Shown here piece after piece: positions 24,270-34,461 of a DNA stretch of 64,000 nucleotides; within the stretch, counting starts at the first letter, position 1; each line of letters starts with the position of its first letter. The stretch is from Sphingobium amiense. GTDB lineage: Bacteria > Pseudomonadota > Alphaproteobacteria > Sphingomonadales > Sphingomonadaceae. Below the pieces are notes generated by a model that made no database searches, was not told where the DNA came from, and saw nothing but the letters and a program-made list of their open reading frames with translations. The translations under genes were made by a program, and so were the position numbers. The stretch covers positions 2,852,001 through 2,916,000 of the forward strand of contig NZ_AP018664.1 in assembly GCF_003967075.1 (NCBI RefSeq). The letters run 5' to 3'.

Positions 24270-25343
24270 ATGAAGATAATATATAGCGCCGCGTTTGCGG
24301 CCAGCGCTCTGGCGCTTGCTGGCTGCGCTGCCAGTGAAACCGAAGTGCCGGTAGCGGTGCGCATTGCCAACGCCGCTCCGGCAGCGTCAGTGACCGCGCG
24401 CGGCGAAACGACGCCGGTGGGCACGCCCAATGCCGATGCTGCCGACGATCCCGCGATCTGGCGCAACGCGGCCGACCCCGCGCAAAGCCTGATCGTGGGC
24501 ACCGACAAGAAAGCGGGCCTCTATGTCTATGGACTTGACGGGAAGACCCGCGACTTTCTGGACGCGGGCCGGGTCAATAATGTCGACCTGAAGGAGGGCG
24601 TTACCATTGACGGCACGGCGGGTATCCTCGTCGCGGCATCCGACCGCAACGACATCGCCCGTGCAAAGGTCGCGCTTTTCAGGCTCGATCCCGCCACCGC
24701 GAAGCTGACCGCGCTCGGCAAAGTCGATGGGGGCAGCGGCGAAGCCTATGGCATCTGCCTTGGCCGGGACGAGGCGGGACTGTCCGCCTTCATCGTGCTC
24801 AAGGACGGCACCGTAAATCAGGTGCTGGTCGACGCATCCGGCGCAACTCCCAGCGGCCGGATCGTCCGCACGATGAAGCTGGGCACGCAGTCGGAAGGCT
24901 GCGCGGTCGATGACCGCACGCACATCCTCTATGTCGCGGAGGAGGATGTCGGCCTCTGGCGGTTCGATGCGCGCGCGACCGGACCGACCAGCCCGACAAA
25001 GATCGCGGCAGCGGACGGCAGGCACCTCGTCATGGACGCGGAAGGAGTCGCCATCGCGCCCATCGGCGAAAAGGACGGCTATGTCGTCGTGTCGAGCCAG
25101 GGCGACAACGCCTATGTCCTCTACCGCCTGTCCGATGACAGCTATGTCGGCCGTTTCCGCATCGTGGCTGGCGTCATTGGCGGGGCGGAGGAAACGGACG
25201 GCATTGAACTGATGCTGGGCGACTTCGGCCCCGGCTATCCCGGCGGCATCTTCATTGCGCAGGACGGCCACAACGCCGCGGCGGCGCAGAATTTCAAGCT
25301 GGTCGCCTGGGACGACATCGTGAAGGCGCTCGGCCTCCAGTGA
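24270..25343 (+). CDS. Beta-propeller phytase (3-phytase), lipoprotein
   Basis: ATG 24270 gives 357 residues with a lipoprotein signal, AASALALAGCAA (lipobox Cys). The mature part has propeller motifs: DDPAIWRNAADPAQSLIVGT, DKKAGLYVYGLDGK, VNNVDLKEG, EGCAVDDRTHILYVAEEDVG and VVSSQGDNAYVLY, ending GGIFIAQDGHNA. The acidic calcium and phosphate ligands of this family lie in those loops. It releases phosphate from phytate at the cell surface or in the periplasm. It pairs with the divergent TonB receptor and has its own Pho-box-like repeats, making a phytate-scavenging locus. Confidence 0.92.
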   Translation: MKIIYSAAFAASALALAGCAASETEVPVAVRIANAAPAASVTARGETTPVGTPNADAADDPAIWRNAADPAQSLIVGTDKKAGLYVYGLDGKTRDFLDAGRVNNVDLKEGVTIDGTAGILVAASDRNDIARAKVALFRLDPATAKLTALGKVDGGSGEAYGICLGRDEAGLSAFIVLKDGTVNQVLVDASGATPSGRIVRTMKLGTQSEGCAVDDRTHILYVAEEDVGLWRFDARATGPTSPTKIAAADGRHLVMDAEGVAIAPIGEKDGYVVVSSQGDNAYVLYRLSDDSYVGRFRIVAGVIGGAEETDGIELMLGDFGPGYPGGIFIAQDGHNAAAAQNFKLVAWDDIVKALGLQ

Positions 25344-25347
25344 AAAA

Positions 25348-25371
25348 GGGCGGTGGATCGCTCCACCGCCC
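25348..25371. terminator. Bidirectional terminator between phytase and M1 peptidase
   Basis: GGGCGGTGGA (25348-25357), loop TCGC, TCCACCGCCC (25362-25371) is a perfect 10-bp stem preceded by AAAAA. It separates two convergent genes. Confidence 0.85.
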
Positions 25372-25380
25372 TCCCATTCC

Positions 25381-28032
25381 TTACCGCCTGCCCGCGAACC
25401 ATGAAGCGAGCGGAGCCTTGAGGCGGCCGCGCGTCTCGATCCGCGTCCTGATCGCGGCAATCGACCGGTCGATGACCTTGCGCGATTCGGGCGTCAGATA
25501 CCGCGTGGCATAGGCGTCGAGCTTCGTCACCATCGCCGGATCGGCCGATCCGCCACCCAGACGGCCCAGCGCCTGACTGCGCGCCGATACGTCGATCAGC
25601 GCTTCATATTGCTGGCGGTGCGCCAGCACGAAGTCGACCGCCTGCATCGGATGCTCATAACCCACGGCGCTGATGATCGCGGCGCTGGTGGTCTTGCCCG
25701 GCTCATCGGTCAGCGCGAGGGTGAGCGCCTGAGCCGACAGCTTCTCGTCGCGGGCGCTGCCCAGCAGCGCGTAGGTGCTGCTCTTTTCCAGATCGCTCTT
25801 CGCGCCCTTCGCCATCGCGCGCAGCCTGTCCCAGGTCGCCTGATCGGCATTTTTGGCGATGATCGCCAACCACGTCTCGCGCAGCGGCCCGTCGAGCGCC
25901 TGCGGGTTGGTGGATAGAGCGGCGAAGCGGCGGTTGGCTTCGGCCACCACCGCCCTGTCGCCCATATCGCCCAGCGTCGAAACCAGCGCCTGACGCAGCA
26001 CGGGAACCTGCGGCCCCTCGCCCGCCTTCGCGTCATAGCCGATGGAAGACAGCAACGGCGTCAGCTTGCGCGAGCTGTAAGCGACCACGCGGCCCTGCGC
26101 CGCCTTGTCGCTTTCCAGCATGGAATAGGCGCTGGACAGATAACCGGGCACTTCGGCCAGCACGGCAGGCGTCGCGCTGGCGGGCACCGCATCCACCAGA
26201 TCCATCGCAAGGCCGATGGGCTGATAGCCGCCCAGCCCCAGCGCGAAATTGTCGGCGAGGAGGCCGGTCTGGTCGATACTGGCAAGCTTCGTAAAGTCCT
26301 TCGCCAGCGCCTTTACATTGGCCTGCGGGTAGAGCGAGCGATAATAGCCCGTCTGACCCGCATTGACGACATAGGCACCGCAGCCCGGCAGCGTGATCTG
26401 GCCATTGCCCTGCAGGATCAGGCGCTGCGCTTCGCCGCCCAGCGTCTGCGCCTTCACCGGCACATTCCACCTGAGCGGGGTCTTGCCCTTCTGGTCCCGG
26501 CTGAACTCGCTCTGGCTCAGCGTCAGGACCGTCTGGCCGCCCCGGCACTGCGCACTCTCCACCTTCACCAGCGGAATGCCCGGCTGGCTGGTGAAATCAT
26601 GCGCGATGCTGACAAGCCCCTTGGCACCCGCGCCCTCTACCGCCTTCCACAGATCGTCGGTCACGGTATTGCCGTAGGCGTGGGCCTTCATATAGGCCTG
26701 AATACCTGACTTCCACGCATCCTCGCCGGCATAGCCTTCCAGCATGGTGATGACAGCTTCACCCTTCTGATAGGTAATGGCGTCGAACGCCTGATTGACC
26801 TGATCCACGGTCGTGATCTTCTGCACGACCGGGTGCGTGGTCGCGAGCGCATCCAAGCTCATCGCCGCCTCCCGCCCGTCGACGCGGGTCAGCAGCATTT
26901 CCCATTCGGGTTGCAGCCTGTCCGTCACCTTGGTCGCCATCCAGCTCGCAAAGCCTTCGTTCAGCCACAGGTCGTCCCACCACGCCATCGTAACGAGGTC
27001 GCCGAACCACTGGTGCGCCATTTCATGTGCGACGGTTTCGTAGATGCGGCGCTTGGTCGCTTCCGAAGTGAAGCGCGGATCGACCAGCAGCGCGCGTTCG
27101 AAGGTAAAGATCGCGCCCCAGTTTTCCATCGCGCTGAAGAACTGGCTCTGGCCCGGCCCGGCGACATTGTCGAGCTTGGGCAGCGGATAGGGCACACCGA
27201 AATAGTCGTTATAGTACGGCAGGATCGCGGCTGACGCGTCGAGCGCAAGCTGTGCCTTGCCGGTATTGCCCTTGCCGGTAATGACGCCGACTTCGGTGCT
27301 GCCCGCCATCTTGGTCGCGCGATCGAGTTCGCCAAGGCCGAAGAAGAGCAGGTAGGACGACATTTTCGGCGACGTGCCGAACGTCACGCGGGTCTTGCCG
27401 CCGCCAAGGTTGGTCGAGCTTTTGACCGGCATGTTACCCACCGCCATCAGTCCGGTGGGGACCACCGCCGACAGATCGAACGTCGCCTTGTAGCTCGGCT
27501 CGTCGAAGCTGGGCACGAAACGGCGCGCATCGGGCGCTTCGAACTGGGTGAAGAGCGCGCGCTTCGCCTGCCCCGCATTATCGGTATAATCGAGCGCGAA
27601 GAGGCCGTTCGCCTGCTGGTTGATGACGCCCGCATAGGCGATGGCGAGCTTGTATCTGCCGGGCGCGAGCGGCGTGCCGAAGTCGAAGGTCACAGTCTGC
27701 GCTTCCGCATCGACCTTTGCAGTGCCTTTCATGGCCTGACCGCTCGCGGGCGTCAGCGTCACGTCGCCGAAAATCAGGTCCGCTGCATTCAGCACGAGCG
27801 TCGGCAAGCTCTGGCTCACGGTCACGTCGATGACGGTCTTGCCCGTGAAATTGAGGTTCGCCGCGTCGGGCGTCACCTCGATCGCATAATGGCTGGGCGC
27901 GGCGCCGCGCGGAAGCTGGGTGGTGATGCCGGCGGCAGGGCCGGAGGGCGCTGCGCCCTGCGCGAGGGCGGGAACGGCCATGGCCAGCGGGGCTGCTGCG
28001 ACAAGCAGCGGCAGGATCTTGGTGAGGGACAT
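25381..28032 (-). CDS. M1 family metallopeptidase (aminopeptidase N-like), secreted
   Basis: ATG 28032 gives 883 residues with a signal peptide (MSLTKILPLLVAAAPLAMAV, then PALAQG). The exopeptidase motif is SAMENWGAI (GAMEN variant), and the zinc site is VAHEMAHQWFGDLV with the downstream Glu in LWLNEGFASW. A C-terminal ERAP1-like helical domain fills the rest, the usual M1 architecture. It trims N-terminal residues from peptides in the periplasm. An in-frame extension upstream of 28032 lacks homology and was not used. Confidence 0.95.
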   Translation of the reverse strand: MSLTKILPLLVAAAPLAMAVPALAQGAAPSGPAAGITTQLPRGAAPSHYAIEVTPDAANLNFTGKTVIDVTVSQSLPTLVLNAADLIFGDVTLTPASGQAMKGTAKVDAEAQTVTFDFGTPLAPGRYKLAIAYAGVINQQANGLFALDYTDNAGQAKRALFTQFEAPDARRFVPSFDEPSYKATFDLSAVVPTGLMAVGNMPVKSSTNLGGGKTRVTFGTSPKMSSYLLFFGLGELDRATKMAGSTEVGVITGKGNTGKAQLALDASAAILPYYNDYFGVPYPLPKLDNVAGPGQSQFFSAMENWGAIFTFERALLVDPRFTSEATKRRIYETVAHEMAHQWFGDLVTMAWWDDLWLNEGFASWMATKVTDRLQPEWEMLLTRVDGREAAMSLDALATTHPVVQKITTVDQVNQAFDAITYQKGEAVITMLEGYAGEDAWKSGIQAYMKAHAYGNTVTDDLWKAVEGAGAKGLVSIAHDFTSQPGIPLVKVESAQCRGGQTVLTLSQSEFSRDQKGKTPLRWNVPVKAQTLGGEAQRLILQGNGQITLPGCGAYVVNAGQTGYYRSLYPQANVKALAKDFTKLASIDQTGLLADNFALGLGGYQPIGLAMDLVDAVPASATPAVLAEVPGYLSSAYSMLESDKAAQGRVVAYSSRKLTPLLSSIGYDAKAGEGPQVPVLRQALVSTLGDMGDRAVVAEANRRFAALSTNPQALDGPLRETWLAIIAKNADQATWDRLRAMAKGAKSDLEKSSTYALLGSARDEKLSAQALTLALTDEPGKTTSAAIISAVGYEHPMQAVDFVLAHRQQYEALIDVSARSQALGRLGGGSADPAMVTKLDAYATRYLTPESRKVIDRSIAAIRTRIETRGRLKAPLASWFAGRR

Positions 28033-28194
28033 AGGTTCGACAGACTCCGACACGTCTTGAAGAGGCGCGAGAGAGACTATCGCGCGCCCGATGAACGCGC
28101 GATCAACCGTTTCGTCGCATCGGTCAAGCGACGGCATGTCGTTGGTCGAACCATCCTGTGCATTCGTCAAACAATAGGGCGGGAAGGCGGTTGA

Positions 28195-28656
28195 TCAGCC
28201 CCGGCCGCGATAGCCCGGCACGTCCTGCGGCGGCAGCCACAGGCCAGCGGGCGGTTCACCCGACTGCCAGAACACGTCGATGGGAATGCCGCCGCGCGGA
28301 TACCAGTAGCCGCCGATGCGCAGCCAGACCGGGTTCATTTCCGCAAACAGGCGCTCGCCGATGCCCACGGTGCAATCCTCGTGGAAGGCGGCATGATTGC
28401 GGAATGCGCCGAGGAAGAGCTTCAGCGATTTCGATTCGACGATGGTCTCGCCGGGCGCATAGTCGATCACCAGATGGGCAAAGTCGGGCTGGCCGGTCAC
28501 AGGGCAGAGCGAGGTGAACTCGGGCGCGGTGAAGCGGACGAGATAGGGTTTGCCGGGGCGGGGATTGGGCACATAGTCGAGCACTGCCGCTTCCGGGGAC
28601 GCGGGAAGCGCGCTGGTCTGGCCCAGATGGAGGGGAGGCTTGGAAAGGTCGGTCAT
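28195..28656 (-). CDS. queF: NADPH-dependent 7-cyano-7-deazaguanine reductase QueF
   Basis: ATG 28656 gives 153 residues, the short single-domain QueF type. The catalytic cysteine is in [20 protein letters not shown], followed by the substrate Glu in [20 protein letters not shown] and by [12 protein letters not shown]. The enzyme reduces preQ0 to preQ1 in queuosine synthesis for tRNA. It is divergent from the proline-rich protein gene. No other queuosine gene is in the window. Confidence 0.95.
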   Translation of the reverse strand: MTDLSKPPLHLGQTSALPASPEAAVLDYVPNPRPGKPYLVRFTAPEFTSLCPVTGQPDFAHLVIDYAPGETIVESKSLKLFLGAFRNHAAFHEDCTVGIGERLFAEMNPVWLRIGGYWYPRGGIPIDVFWQSGEPPAGLWLPPQDVPGYRGRG

Positions 28657-28747
28657 GGGCGGCCATCTACGCCATCGCACGGTCAATGTCATGTATCCGC
28701 TTCGTTCACTTGCGGTTCAGCGCATCTTGTGCCTTGGCTGGACCGTC

Positions 28748-29917
28748 ATGGGGTCGCTCATTCGTCCGTTGTTGATCGCAGCGCCGCTGCTGCTGGCCGC
28801 GCCCGCCCTCGCGCAACAGGGGGAGCAGACCGCGCCCGTTTTCTCCCTGCCGCCCGCCGGATCGGCATCGCCGCCGGATAGCAACCGGCAGGGACCGGAA
28901 ATCAACATCTACCGCGATCCTCCGGCGCAGAACGCTGCGCCGCCGACCGTCACCCCCACGGTCGTCCCGCCTCCGGTCGCGGTTCAGCCCGCACCAGCGT
29001 CCCCCAGGCCCAAGGCGCAGCGCGAACGCCCCGCACCGCCACCGGCGGAGGGGACGCCCGAGCGCACCGCAGCCCCCGATCCCGCGCGGCAGCCCGCAGC
29101 CGAAAGCCTCCCGCCCCCGCCGGTGGCTGCGACGCCCGATCCGGCCTCGGCACCGGAGGCCGACGATGCCCTCGCCGGTCGCGAAGCAGCGGCGGCACAA
29201 GGCGAAGCCAGCCCGCTTCCTTGGGTCGTCGGCCTGTTGATCGCAGGAGCGGCGGGGATCGCTGTCTTCATGCTGGCGCGGCGTCGGCGCGCGCCTGTCG
29301 CGCTGGTCGCGGAACCGGTGATCGAGGCACCGATAGAGACAGCCAGAACCCCTCCCGCGCCCCGCCCGCCCCGGCCCGCTCCGCCGCCACCCGAACCGGT
29401 TGCGCCAGATCCTGCCCGTCCGTGGATCGGCATGGACCTGAGCATCACGCAGGCGCGCTTCTCGCTCATGGGCGTCACCATCGCCTACAGCCTGCACCTC
29501 ACCAACAATGGGGCAGCCACGGCGCAGGATATGCTGGTGCGCGGCGTCATCGGCAACGCCGGTGCGCAGCAGGATGCGCTGCTTCAGGGCTTTCTTGCGG
29601 GGCAGGTCGGCCTGCCGCTGCACAGCGTGGTCGGCATCGCGCCCGGTGAGACGCTGACGCTGACAGGCGAGTTGCGGCTCGGTTCCGCTCAGATCGAGCC
29701 GGTAACGGTGGGCGAACGCAGCCTGCTGGTCCCGCTTGCCGCCTTCGATTCTGCCTATGGATGGGAAGCAGGACAAGGCCGCACCGTCCGCGCCTTCGTG
29801 ATCGGGCAGGAGCAGGAGCCGCCCGCCGACCGGCTCGCGCCGCTGCGGCTCGATCGGGGACCGCGCCAGTATCGCCGCCCCGCCGCCCGCGCCGCCGCCG
29901 AACTGACCCCGACCTGA
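28748..29917 (+). CDS. Proline-rich membrane-anchored protein of unknown function
   Basis: The 389-residue protein from ATG 28748 has a signal peptide (LIRPLLIAAPLLLAAPALAQ), then a long Pro/Ala-rich stretch to about residue 155. One transmembrane segment follows (PWVVGLLIAGAAGIAVFMLA, with RRRR after it), then a second Pro-rich linker and a C-terminal folded domain beginning WIGMDLSITQARFSLMGVTI. Orientation suggests a periplasmic Pro-rich part and a cytoplasmic C-domain. The family is common in sphingomonads but I know no function. Confidence 0.7.
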   Translation: MGSLIRPLLIAAPLLLAAPALAQQGEQTAPVFSLPPAGSASPPDSNRQGPEINIYRDPPAQNAAPPTVTPTVVPPPVAVQPAPASPRPKAQRERPAPPPAEGTPERTAAPDPARQPAAESLPPPPVAATPDPASAPEADDALAGREAAAAQGEASPLPWVVGLLIAGAAGIAVFMLARRRRAPVALVAEPVIEAPIETARTPPAPRPPRPAPPPPEPVAPDPARPWIGMDLSITQARFSLMGVTIAYSLHLTNNGAATAQDMLVRGVIGNAGAQQDALLQGFLAGQVGLPLHSVVGIAPGETLTLTGELRLGSAQIEPVTVGERSLLVPLAAFDSAYGWEAGQGRTVRAFVIGQEQEPPADRLAPLRLDRGPRQYRRPAARAAAELTPT

Positions 29918-29996
29918 CAACGCGCAGCGGCCTTTGCCAGTCGGGTCGCCGGGCGTTAAGGCAGGTCCGATCCTTCGCTTTTTCCTTGGGGACGCC

Positions 29997-30842
29997 ATGA
30001 CCATTTTCGTCACCACCGCCCAGCTTGCCGGGGAACTGGGGCAGGCCGGCCTCATCATCCTCGACGCCACGCTGTTCCTGCCCGGATCAGGGCGGGATGC
30101 CCGCGCGGAGTTTGAGGCGGCGCACATAGCTGGCGCGGCCTTTCTCGACCTCGACACGCTCGCCGACCCGGACGATCCCGCGCCGCACATGCTGCCGAGC
30201 GACAGCATGATGACGCAGCGGATGCAGGCGTTGGGCGTGCATGGCGACAGCCGCATCGTCGTCTACGACAACAGCCCGATCCGCAGCGCGGCGCGGGCCT
30301 GGTGGATGATCCGCGCCTATGGCATCGGCGCATCGCTCGCGATCCTCGACGGCGGCCTCGCCAATTGGCAGGCGGAAGGACGCCCTGTGGAAAGCGGCGC
30401 GCAGGCATCCGCATCCGGCACGGCCATCGCGAAGCTGGACCGCGCGCAGGTGCGGTCCAAGGCGGATATACTCGCCAATCTGGAAAGCGGCGCGGCGCAG
30501 GTGCTGGATGCGCGGGGAGCGGGCCGCTTCACCGGCGCGGAGGCGGAACCGCGCCCCGGCATGGCATCGGGCCATATCCCCGGTTCCCGCAACCTGCCCT
30601 ATTCCGCGCTCTTCGCCGCCGATGGCAGCATGAAGTCGGGTGCAGACCTTCGCGCGCTTTATGAGCAGGCCGGGATCGACCTGGACCGTCCGATCGTCAC
30701 CACCTGCGGCAGCGGCGTCACCGCCGCCATCCTCCTCGCGGGACTGGAGCATCTCGGCAAGGGCGACGTGGCGCTTTATGACGGAAGCTGGTCCGAATGG
30801 GGCGCGGATAAAGAGACACCGAAGGCGACAGGTGAAGCGTGA
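29997..30842 (+). CDS. sseA: 3-mercaptopyruvate sulfurtransferase (SseA-type, two rhodanese domains)
   Basis: ATG 29997 gives 281 residues with two rhodanese domains. The first has LIILDATLFLPGSGRDARAE and RIVVYDNSPIRSAARAWWM; the second has VLDARGAGRFTGAEAEPRPG and the active-site loop TTCGSGVTAAIL with its cysteine. The CGSGVTA loop is typical of mercaptopyruvate rather than thiosulfate sulfurtransferases. The stop overlaps the start of the next gene as GTGA, so the two are co-translated and probably work together in sulfur amino-acid handling. Confidence 0.92.
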   Translation: MTIFVTTAQLAGELGQAGLIILDATLFLPGSGRDARAEFEAAHIAGAAFLDLDTLADPDDPAPHMLPSDSMMTQRMQALGVHGDSRIVVYDNSPIRSAARAWWMIRAYGIGASLAILDGGLANWQAEGRPVESGAQASASGTAIAKLDRAQVRSKADILANLESGAAQVLDARGAGRFTGAEAEPRPGMASGHIPGSRNLPYSALFAADGSMKSGADLRALYEQAGIDLDRPIVTTCGSGVTAAILLAGLEHLGKGDVALYDGSWSEWGADKETPKATGEA

Positions 30843-32062
30843 GTGACGAGGACAAGCGCAGACCGCTGACGAAGCTGGCGCAGGCGGGGCGCAAGCCTGA
30901 GTGGACGGGGATGCCGGGCCAGCCGGGCGCCATCGTTAGCCCGCCGGTGTGGCGCGCCTCCACCATTCTCTACGACGATGTCGCGCATCTGCGGAAGGCC
31001 GCGGGCAGCAGCACGCATGAGCGGCTCTTCTACGGGCGCAAGGGGACGCCGACCGCTTGGTCCCTCGCCGACGCGCTGACGGAGATGGAGCCGGGCGCGG
31101 AAGGGACGATGCTCTTTCCCTCGGGGGTGGCGGCAATCGCCTGCGCGTTGATGGCGGTGCTGAAGCCCGGCGACCGGCTGCTGATGGCCGACAGCGCCTA
31201 TGATCCGACCCGCAACTTCTGCGAGCAGACCCTACGTGGTTTCGGTATCGAAACGATCTATTATGACCCGCAAGCTGTCTCACTCGATGTCTACTTAAAG
31301 GACGGTCCGGTCCGCGCGCTGTTCCTCGAAAGCCCCGGCAGCCTGACTTTCGAGGTGCAGGATATTCCCGCCCTCACCGGCTGGGCAAAGGCGAACGGGA
31401 TCGTCACGCTGATGGACAATACATGGGCGACGCCGCTCTATTTCCCGGCGCTGACCCATGGCGTCGATATTTCGATCCTCGCCTGCACCAAATATATCGT
31501 CGGCCATTCCGACGTGATGATGGGCAGCGCCACCGCAACCGCGCAGTGGTTCGGCAGGTTGCGGCAGACCGCCTATCTCTTCGGCCAGATGGTCAGTCCC
31601 GACGACGCATGGCTCGCCGCGCGGGGCCTGCGGACGCTGGGCGTGCGGCTGGCGCAGCATCGGGACAGCGCGCTGGCCGTCGCCCGCTGGCTGAAGGACC
31701 AGCCGGGCGTCGCGCGGGTGCTGCACCCCGCCCTGCCCGACTGTCCCGGCCATGCGCTGTGGCAGCGGGATTTCAGCGGATCGACGGGGCTGTTCGGCAT
31801 CGTGCTGGAGGGCGGCGACGAAGCGGCGCGCGCCGCTCTGATCGACGGCCTCCAGCATTTCGGCGTCGGCTATAGCTGGGGCGGGTTCGAGAGTCTGGCT
31901 CTCCCCGTCGATCCGGCCCGCTATCGCAGCGCGACGCGGTGGGAAGCGGAAGGGCCGGTGGTGCGCCTGCACATCGGCCTTGAAGATCCGACCGACCTCA
32001 TCGCCGATCTCGATGCGGGCCTCACCCGGTTCCGGGCATTGCGCGATGGGGGTCGCGCATAG
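30839..32062 (+). CDS. metC: Cystathionine beta-lyase-type PLP enzyme (MetC-like)
   Basis: The GTG start at 30839 overlaps the sulfurtransferase stop. The 407-residue protein has the Cys/Met metabolism PLP-enzyme features: FYGRKGTPTAWSLADALTEM, FPSGVAAIACALMAVL, MDNTWATPLYFPALTHGVDI and the PLP lysine in ILACTKYIVGHSDVM. GTPT and SWGGFESL are characteristic of the beta-lyase branch. The reaction would be cystathionine to homocysteine, pyruvate and ammonia. Exact substrate is by family only. Confidence 0.9.
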   Translation: MSDEDKRRPLTKLAQAGRKPEWTGMPGQPGAIVSPPVWRASTILYDDVAHLRKAAGSSTHERLFYGRKGTPTAWSLADALTEMEPGAEGTMLFPSGVAAIACALMAVLKPGDRLLMADSAYDPTRNFCEQTLRGFGIETIYYDPQAVSLDVYLKDGPVRALFLESPGSLTFEVQDIPALTGWAKANGIVTLMDNTWATPLYFPALTHGVDISILACTKYIVGHSDVMMGSATATAQWFGRLRQTAYLFGQMVSPDDAWLAARGLRTLGVRLAQHRDSALAVARWLKDQPGVARVLHPALPDCPGHALWQRDFSGSTGLFGIVLEGGDEAARAALIDGLQHFGVGYSWGGFESLALPVDPARYRSATRWEAEGPVVRLHIGLEDPTDLIADLDAGLTRFRALRDGGRA

Positions 32063-32078
32063 CGGCCGGGTGGACTAT

Positions 32079-32609
32079 ATGGGGACCATGCCGCCCGTCG
32101 CCCTGCTGCTGATTTTCTTCGCCACGCTCGCCGCGATGGAAGGCTTCGCCTATGTCATGCACCGCTGGGTGATGCACGGGCCGGGCTGGTTCCTGCACGC
32201 CAGCCATCACCGCCCCCGCAAGGGCAACTGGGAAGCGAACGACCTTTATTTCGTGATCTTCGCCCTCCCCTCCATCCTGCTGTTGCTGGGCGGAGTGCAA
32301 TGGGGCTGGGGCGGATGGGCGACGGCCATGGGCGCGGGCATTGCGGGCTATGGTGCGATCTATCTCGGCTTCCACGACATCATCGTGCACCAGCGCATCC
32401 GCAACCGCTATGTCGCGCGCTCGCGCTACATGAAGCGGATCGTGCAGGCCCATCGGCTTCATCATGCGGTCGAGACGAAGGAAGGAACGGTCAGCTTCGG
32501 CTTCCTCGTCGCGCCGCACCCCACGGACCTGAAGCGGCAACTGGCCGAGAATGGCCGCGCGGGCGTGCGCGCCGCCAGGGGCGCGAACAGCGTCGCCGCC
32601 GACGGCTGA
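32079..32609 (+). CDS. crtZ: Beta-carotene hydroxylase CrtZ (sterol desaturase superfamily)
   Basis: ATG 32079 (or 32088) gives 176 residues, of CrtZ size. The histidine boxes are YVMHRWVMHG, FLHASHHRPRKGNWE, GFHDIIVHQR and AHRLHHAVETKEGTVSFGFL. The protein has about four hydrophobic segments. It adds hydroxyl groups to the beta-rings of carotenoids to make zeaxanthin, in line with the yellow pigments of sphingomonads. No other crt gene is nearby, so it stands alone here. Confidence 0.93.
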   Translation: MGTMPPVALLLIFFATLAAMEGFAYVMHRWVMHGPGWFLHASHHRPRKGNWEANDLYFVIFALPSILLLLGGVQWGWGGWATAMGAGIAGYGAIYLGFHDIIVHQRIRNRYVARSRYMKRIVQAHRLHHAVETKEGTVSFGFLVAPHPTDLKRQLAENGRAGVRAARGANSVAADG

Positions 32610-32672
32610 ACGCCATTGGATTTGACCGGGCGCGCCCTACATCGGCGTGACCCACCCGAAAGGCGCATCTCC

Positions 32673-34058
32673 ATGTCCGCGACCCGCACCGAAACCGACA
32701 GCATCGGCGCCATCGAAGTTCCCGCCGACGCCTATTGGGGCGCACAGACCCAGCGCAGCATCGAGAATTTCCCCTTCGGCGCGAGCGAGCGCATGCCCAT
32801 CGGCATCGTCCATGCGCTGGCCATCGTGAAGCAGGCGGCTGCGCGGGTGAACCGCCGCCACGGCCTCGACGCGACGCTGGCGGACGCCATCGAAGCCGCT
32901 GCCGCCGAAGTGATCGCGGGCAAGCATGATGACCAGTTTCCGCTCGTCATCTGGCAGACGGGCAGCGGCACCCAGTCCAACATGAACGTGAACGAAGCGA
33001 TCGCGGGCCGCGCCAACGAGATGCTGACGGGAACTCGCGGGGGCAAGTCGCCGGTGCACCCCAACGATCATGTGAATGCAGGCCAGTCTTCCAACGACAG
33101 TTTCCCGACCGCCATGCACATCGCCGGCGCGCTGGCCGCGCGCGATCATCTGCTGCCTGCACTCGAACGGCTGGAGGCGGCGCTGTTGACGAAGGCGCAG
33201 GCATGGGGCCATATCGTCAAGATCGGACGCACCCATCTGCAGGACGCGACACCGCTGACGCTGGGGCAGGAATTTTCCGGCTATCATGCGCAGATCCGCC
33301 TCGCCCGGACGCGCACGCAGCCGCTGGTCGAGCATGGCCTGTCCCGCTTGGCGCAGGGCGGGACGGCGGTCGGCACCGGCCTCAATGCACCCGAAGGGTT
33401 CGCCGAAGATGTGGCGGCGGAGATCGCCGCGATCACCGGCTTCCCCTTCGTCACGGCGCCCAACAAGTTCGAGGCGCTCGCCAGCCATGACACGCTGGTC
33501 GATTTTTCCGGCCGTCTCAACAGCATCGCGGTGGCGCTCACCAAGATCGCCAACGACATCCGCCTGCTGGGCAGCGGGCCGCGTTCGGGGCTGGGGGAAC
33601 TGGACCTTCCCGCCAATGAACCGGGCAGCTCGATCATGCCGGGCAAGGTCAACCCGACCCAGTGCGAGATGCTGACCATGGTGGCGGCGCAGGTGATCGG
33701 CAATCATCAGGCGGTGACGGTCGGCGGCATGCAGGGGCATATGGAGCTGAACGTTTTCAAGCCGCTGATCGGTGCGGCGGTGCTGCGGTCCATTCACCTG
33801 CTGAGCGTCGGCATGGACAGTTTCGTCGAACGCTGCATCGACGGGCTGGAGGCGAACGAGGCGCGAATCGCGGAGCTGGTCGACCGGTCGCTGATGCTGG
33901 TGACGGCGCTGGCGCCCGAGATCGGCTATGACAATGCCGCCGCCATCGCCAAACATGCACATAAAAAGGGGCTGACCCTGCGCGAAGCGGGGCTGGAACT
34001 GGGGCTGGTGGACGAAGCGACCTTCGACCGGCTGGTGCGGCCGGAAAATATGGTATGA
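32673..34058 (+). CDS. fumC: Class II fumarate hydratase FumC
   Basis: ATG 32673 gives 461 residues, standard for FumC. The N-terminus is [20 protein letters not shown], with [40 protein letters not shown] and [20 protein letters not shown] following. The superfamily signature is [15 protein letters not shown]. The enzyme interconverts fumarate and malate in the citric acid cycle and is the heat-stable iron-free type. All key residues are present. Confidence 0.97.
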   Translation: MSATRTETDSIGAIEVPADAYWGAQTQRSIENFPFGASERMPIGIVHALAIVKQAAARVNRRHGLDATLADAIEAAAAEVIAGKHDDQFPLVIWQTGSGTQSNMNVNEAIAGRANEMLTGTRGGKSPVHPNDHVNAGQSSNDSFPTAMHIAGALAARDHLLPALERLEAALLTKAQAWGHIVKIGRTHLQDATPLTLGQEFSGYHAQIRLARTRTQPLVEHGLSRLAQGGTAVGTGLNAPEGFAEDVAAEIAAITGFPFVTAPNKFEALASHDTLVDFSGRLNSIAVALTKIANDIRLLGSGPRSGLGELDLPANEPGSSIMPGKVNPTQCEMLTMVAAQVIGNHQAVTVGGMQGHMELNVFKPLIGAAVLRSIHLLSVGMDSFVERCIDGLEANEARIAELVDRSLMLVTALAPEIGYDNAAAIAKHAHKKGLTLREAGLELGLVDEATFDRLVRPENMV

Positions 34059-34098
34059 CCGTGGCGGAACCCCCAGCCTGCCGAACCATTGAGGTGGT

Positions 34099-34461
34099 AT
34101 GAAGAAGAAAAGCCTGACGCCCTCCGCTCCGCTGGTCACGGTCCGCCCGCCCCGCAAGCGCAGCATCCTGCGCAAGGCGGCTCAGCTTGGCGCAACGGTG
34201 ATCGCCGCGCGCGTCGCCGCATCGACGGGCAAGAAGGGCATCGTCGGCCTTGTCGCGGGCGCAGGGGCCAAGCGGCTCATCATGCGCTATCCGGCGGGCG
34301 CGCTGTTCGTCGGCGGCGCTTATCTCGCGGGCCGCCTTTTCGAAACCAGGCGAGAGGCGGAACGGCGCAAGACCCAGAAGCTGCTCACCGACCAGAGCGA
34401 TCCGGCCAGCGCGAACCAGCCGATTCCGATCCGCAGCGCCCGGAGAACGGGCGAAGCCTAA
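34099..34461 (+). CDS. Small basic protein with hydrophobic helices, unknown
   Basis: A 120-residue ORF with GAGGTGG before ATG 34099. It is strongly basic at the start ([20 protein letters not shown]) with an amphipathic to hydrophobic middle ([40 protein letters not shown]). I do not recognise a family. The 3' end overlaps the end of the opposite gene by 4 bp. Confidence 0.6.
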   Translation: MKKKSLTPSAPLVTVRPPRKRSILRKAAQLGATVIAARVAASTGKKGIVGLVAGAGAKRLIMRYPAGALFVGGAYLAGRLFETRREAERRKTQKLLTDQSDPASANQPIPIRSARRTGEA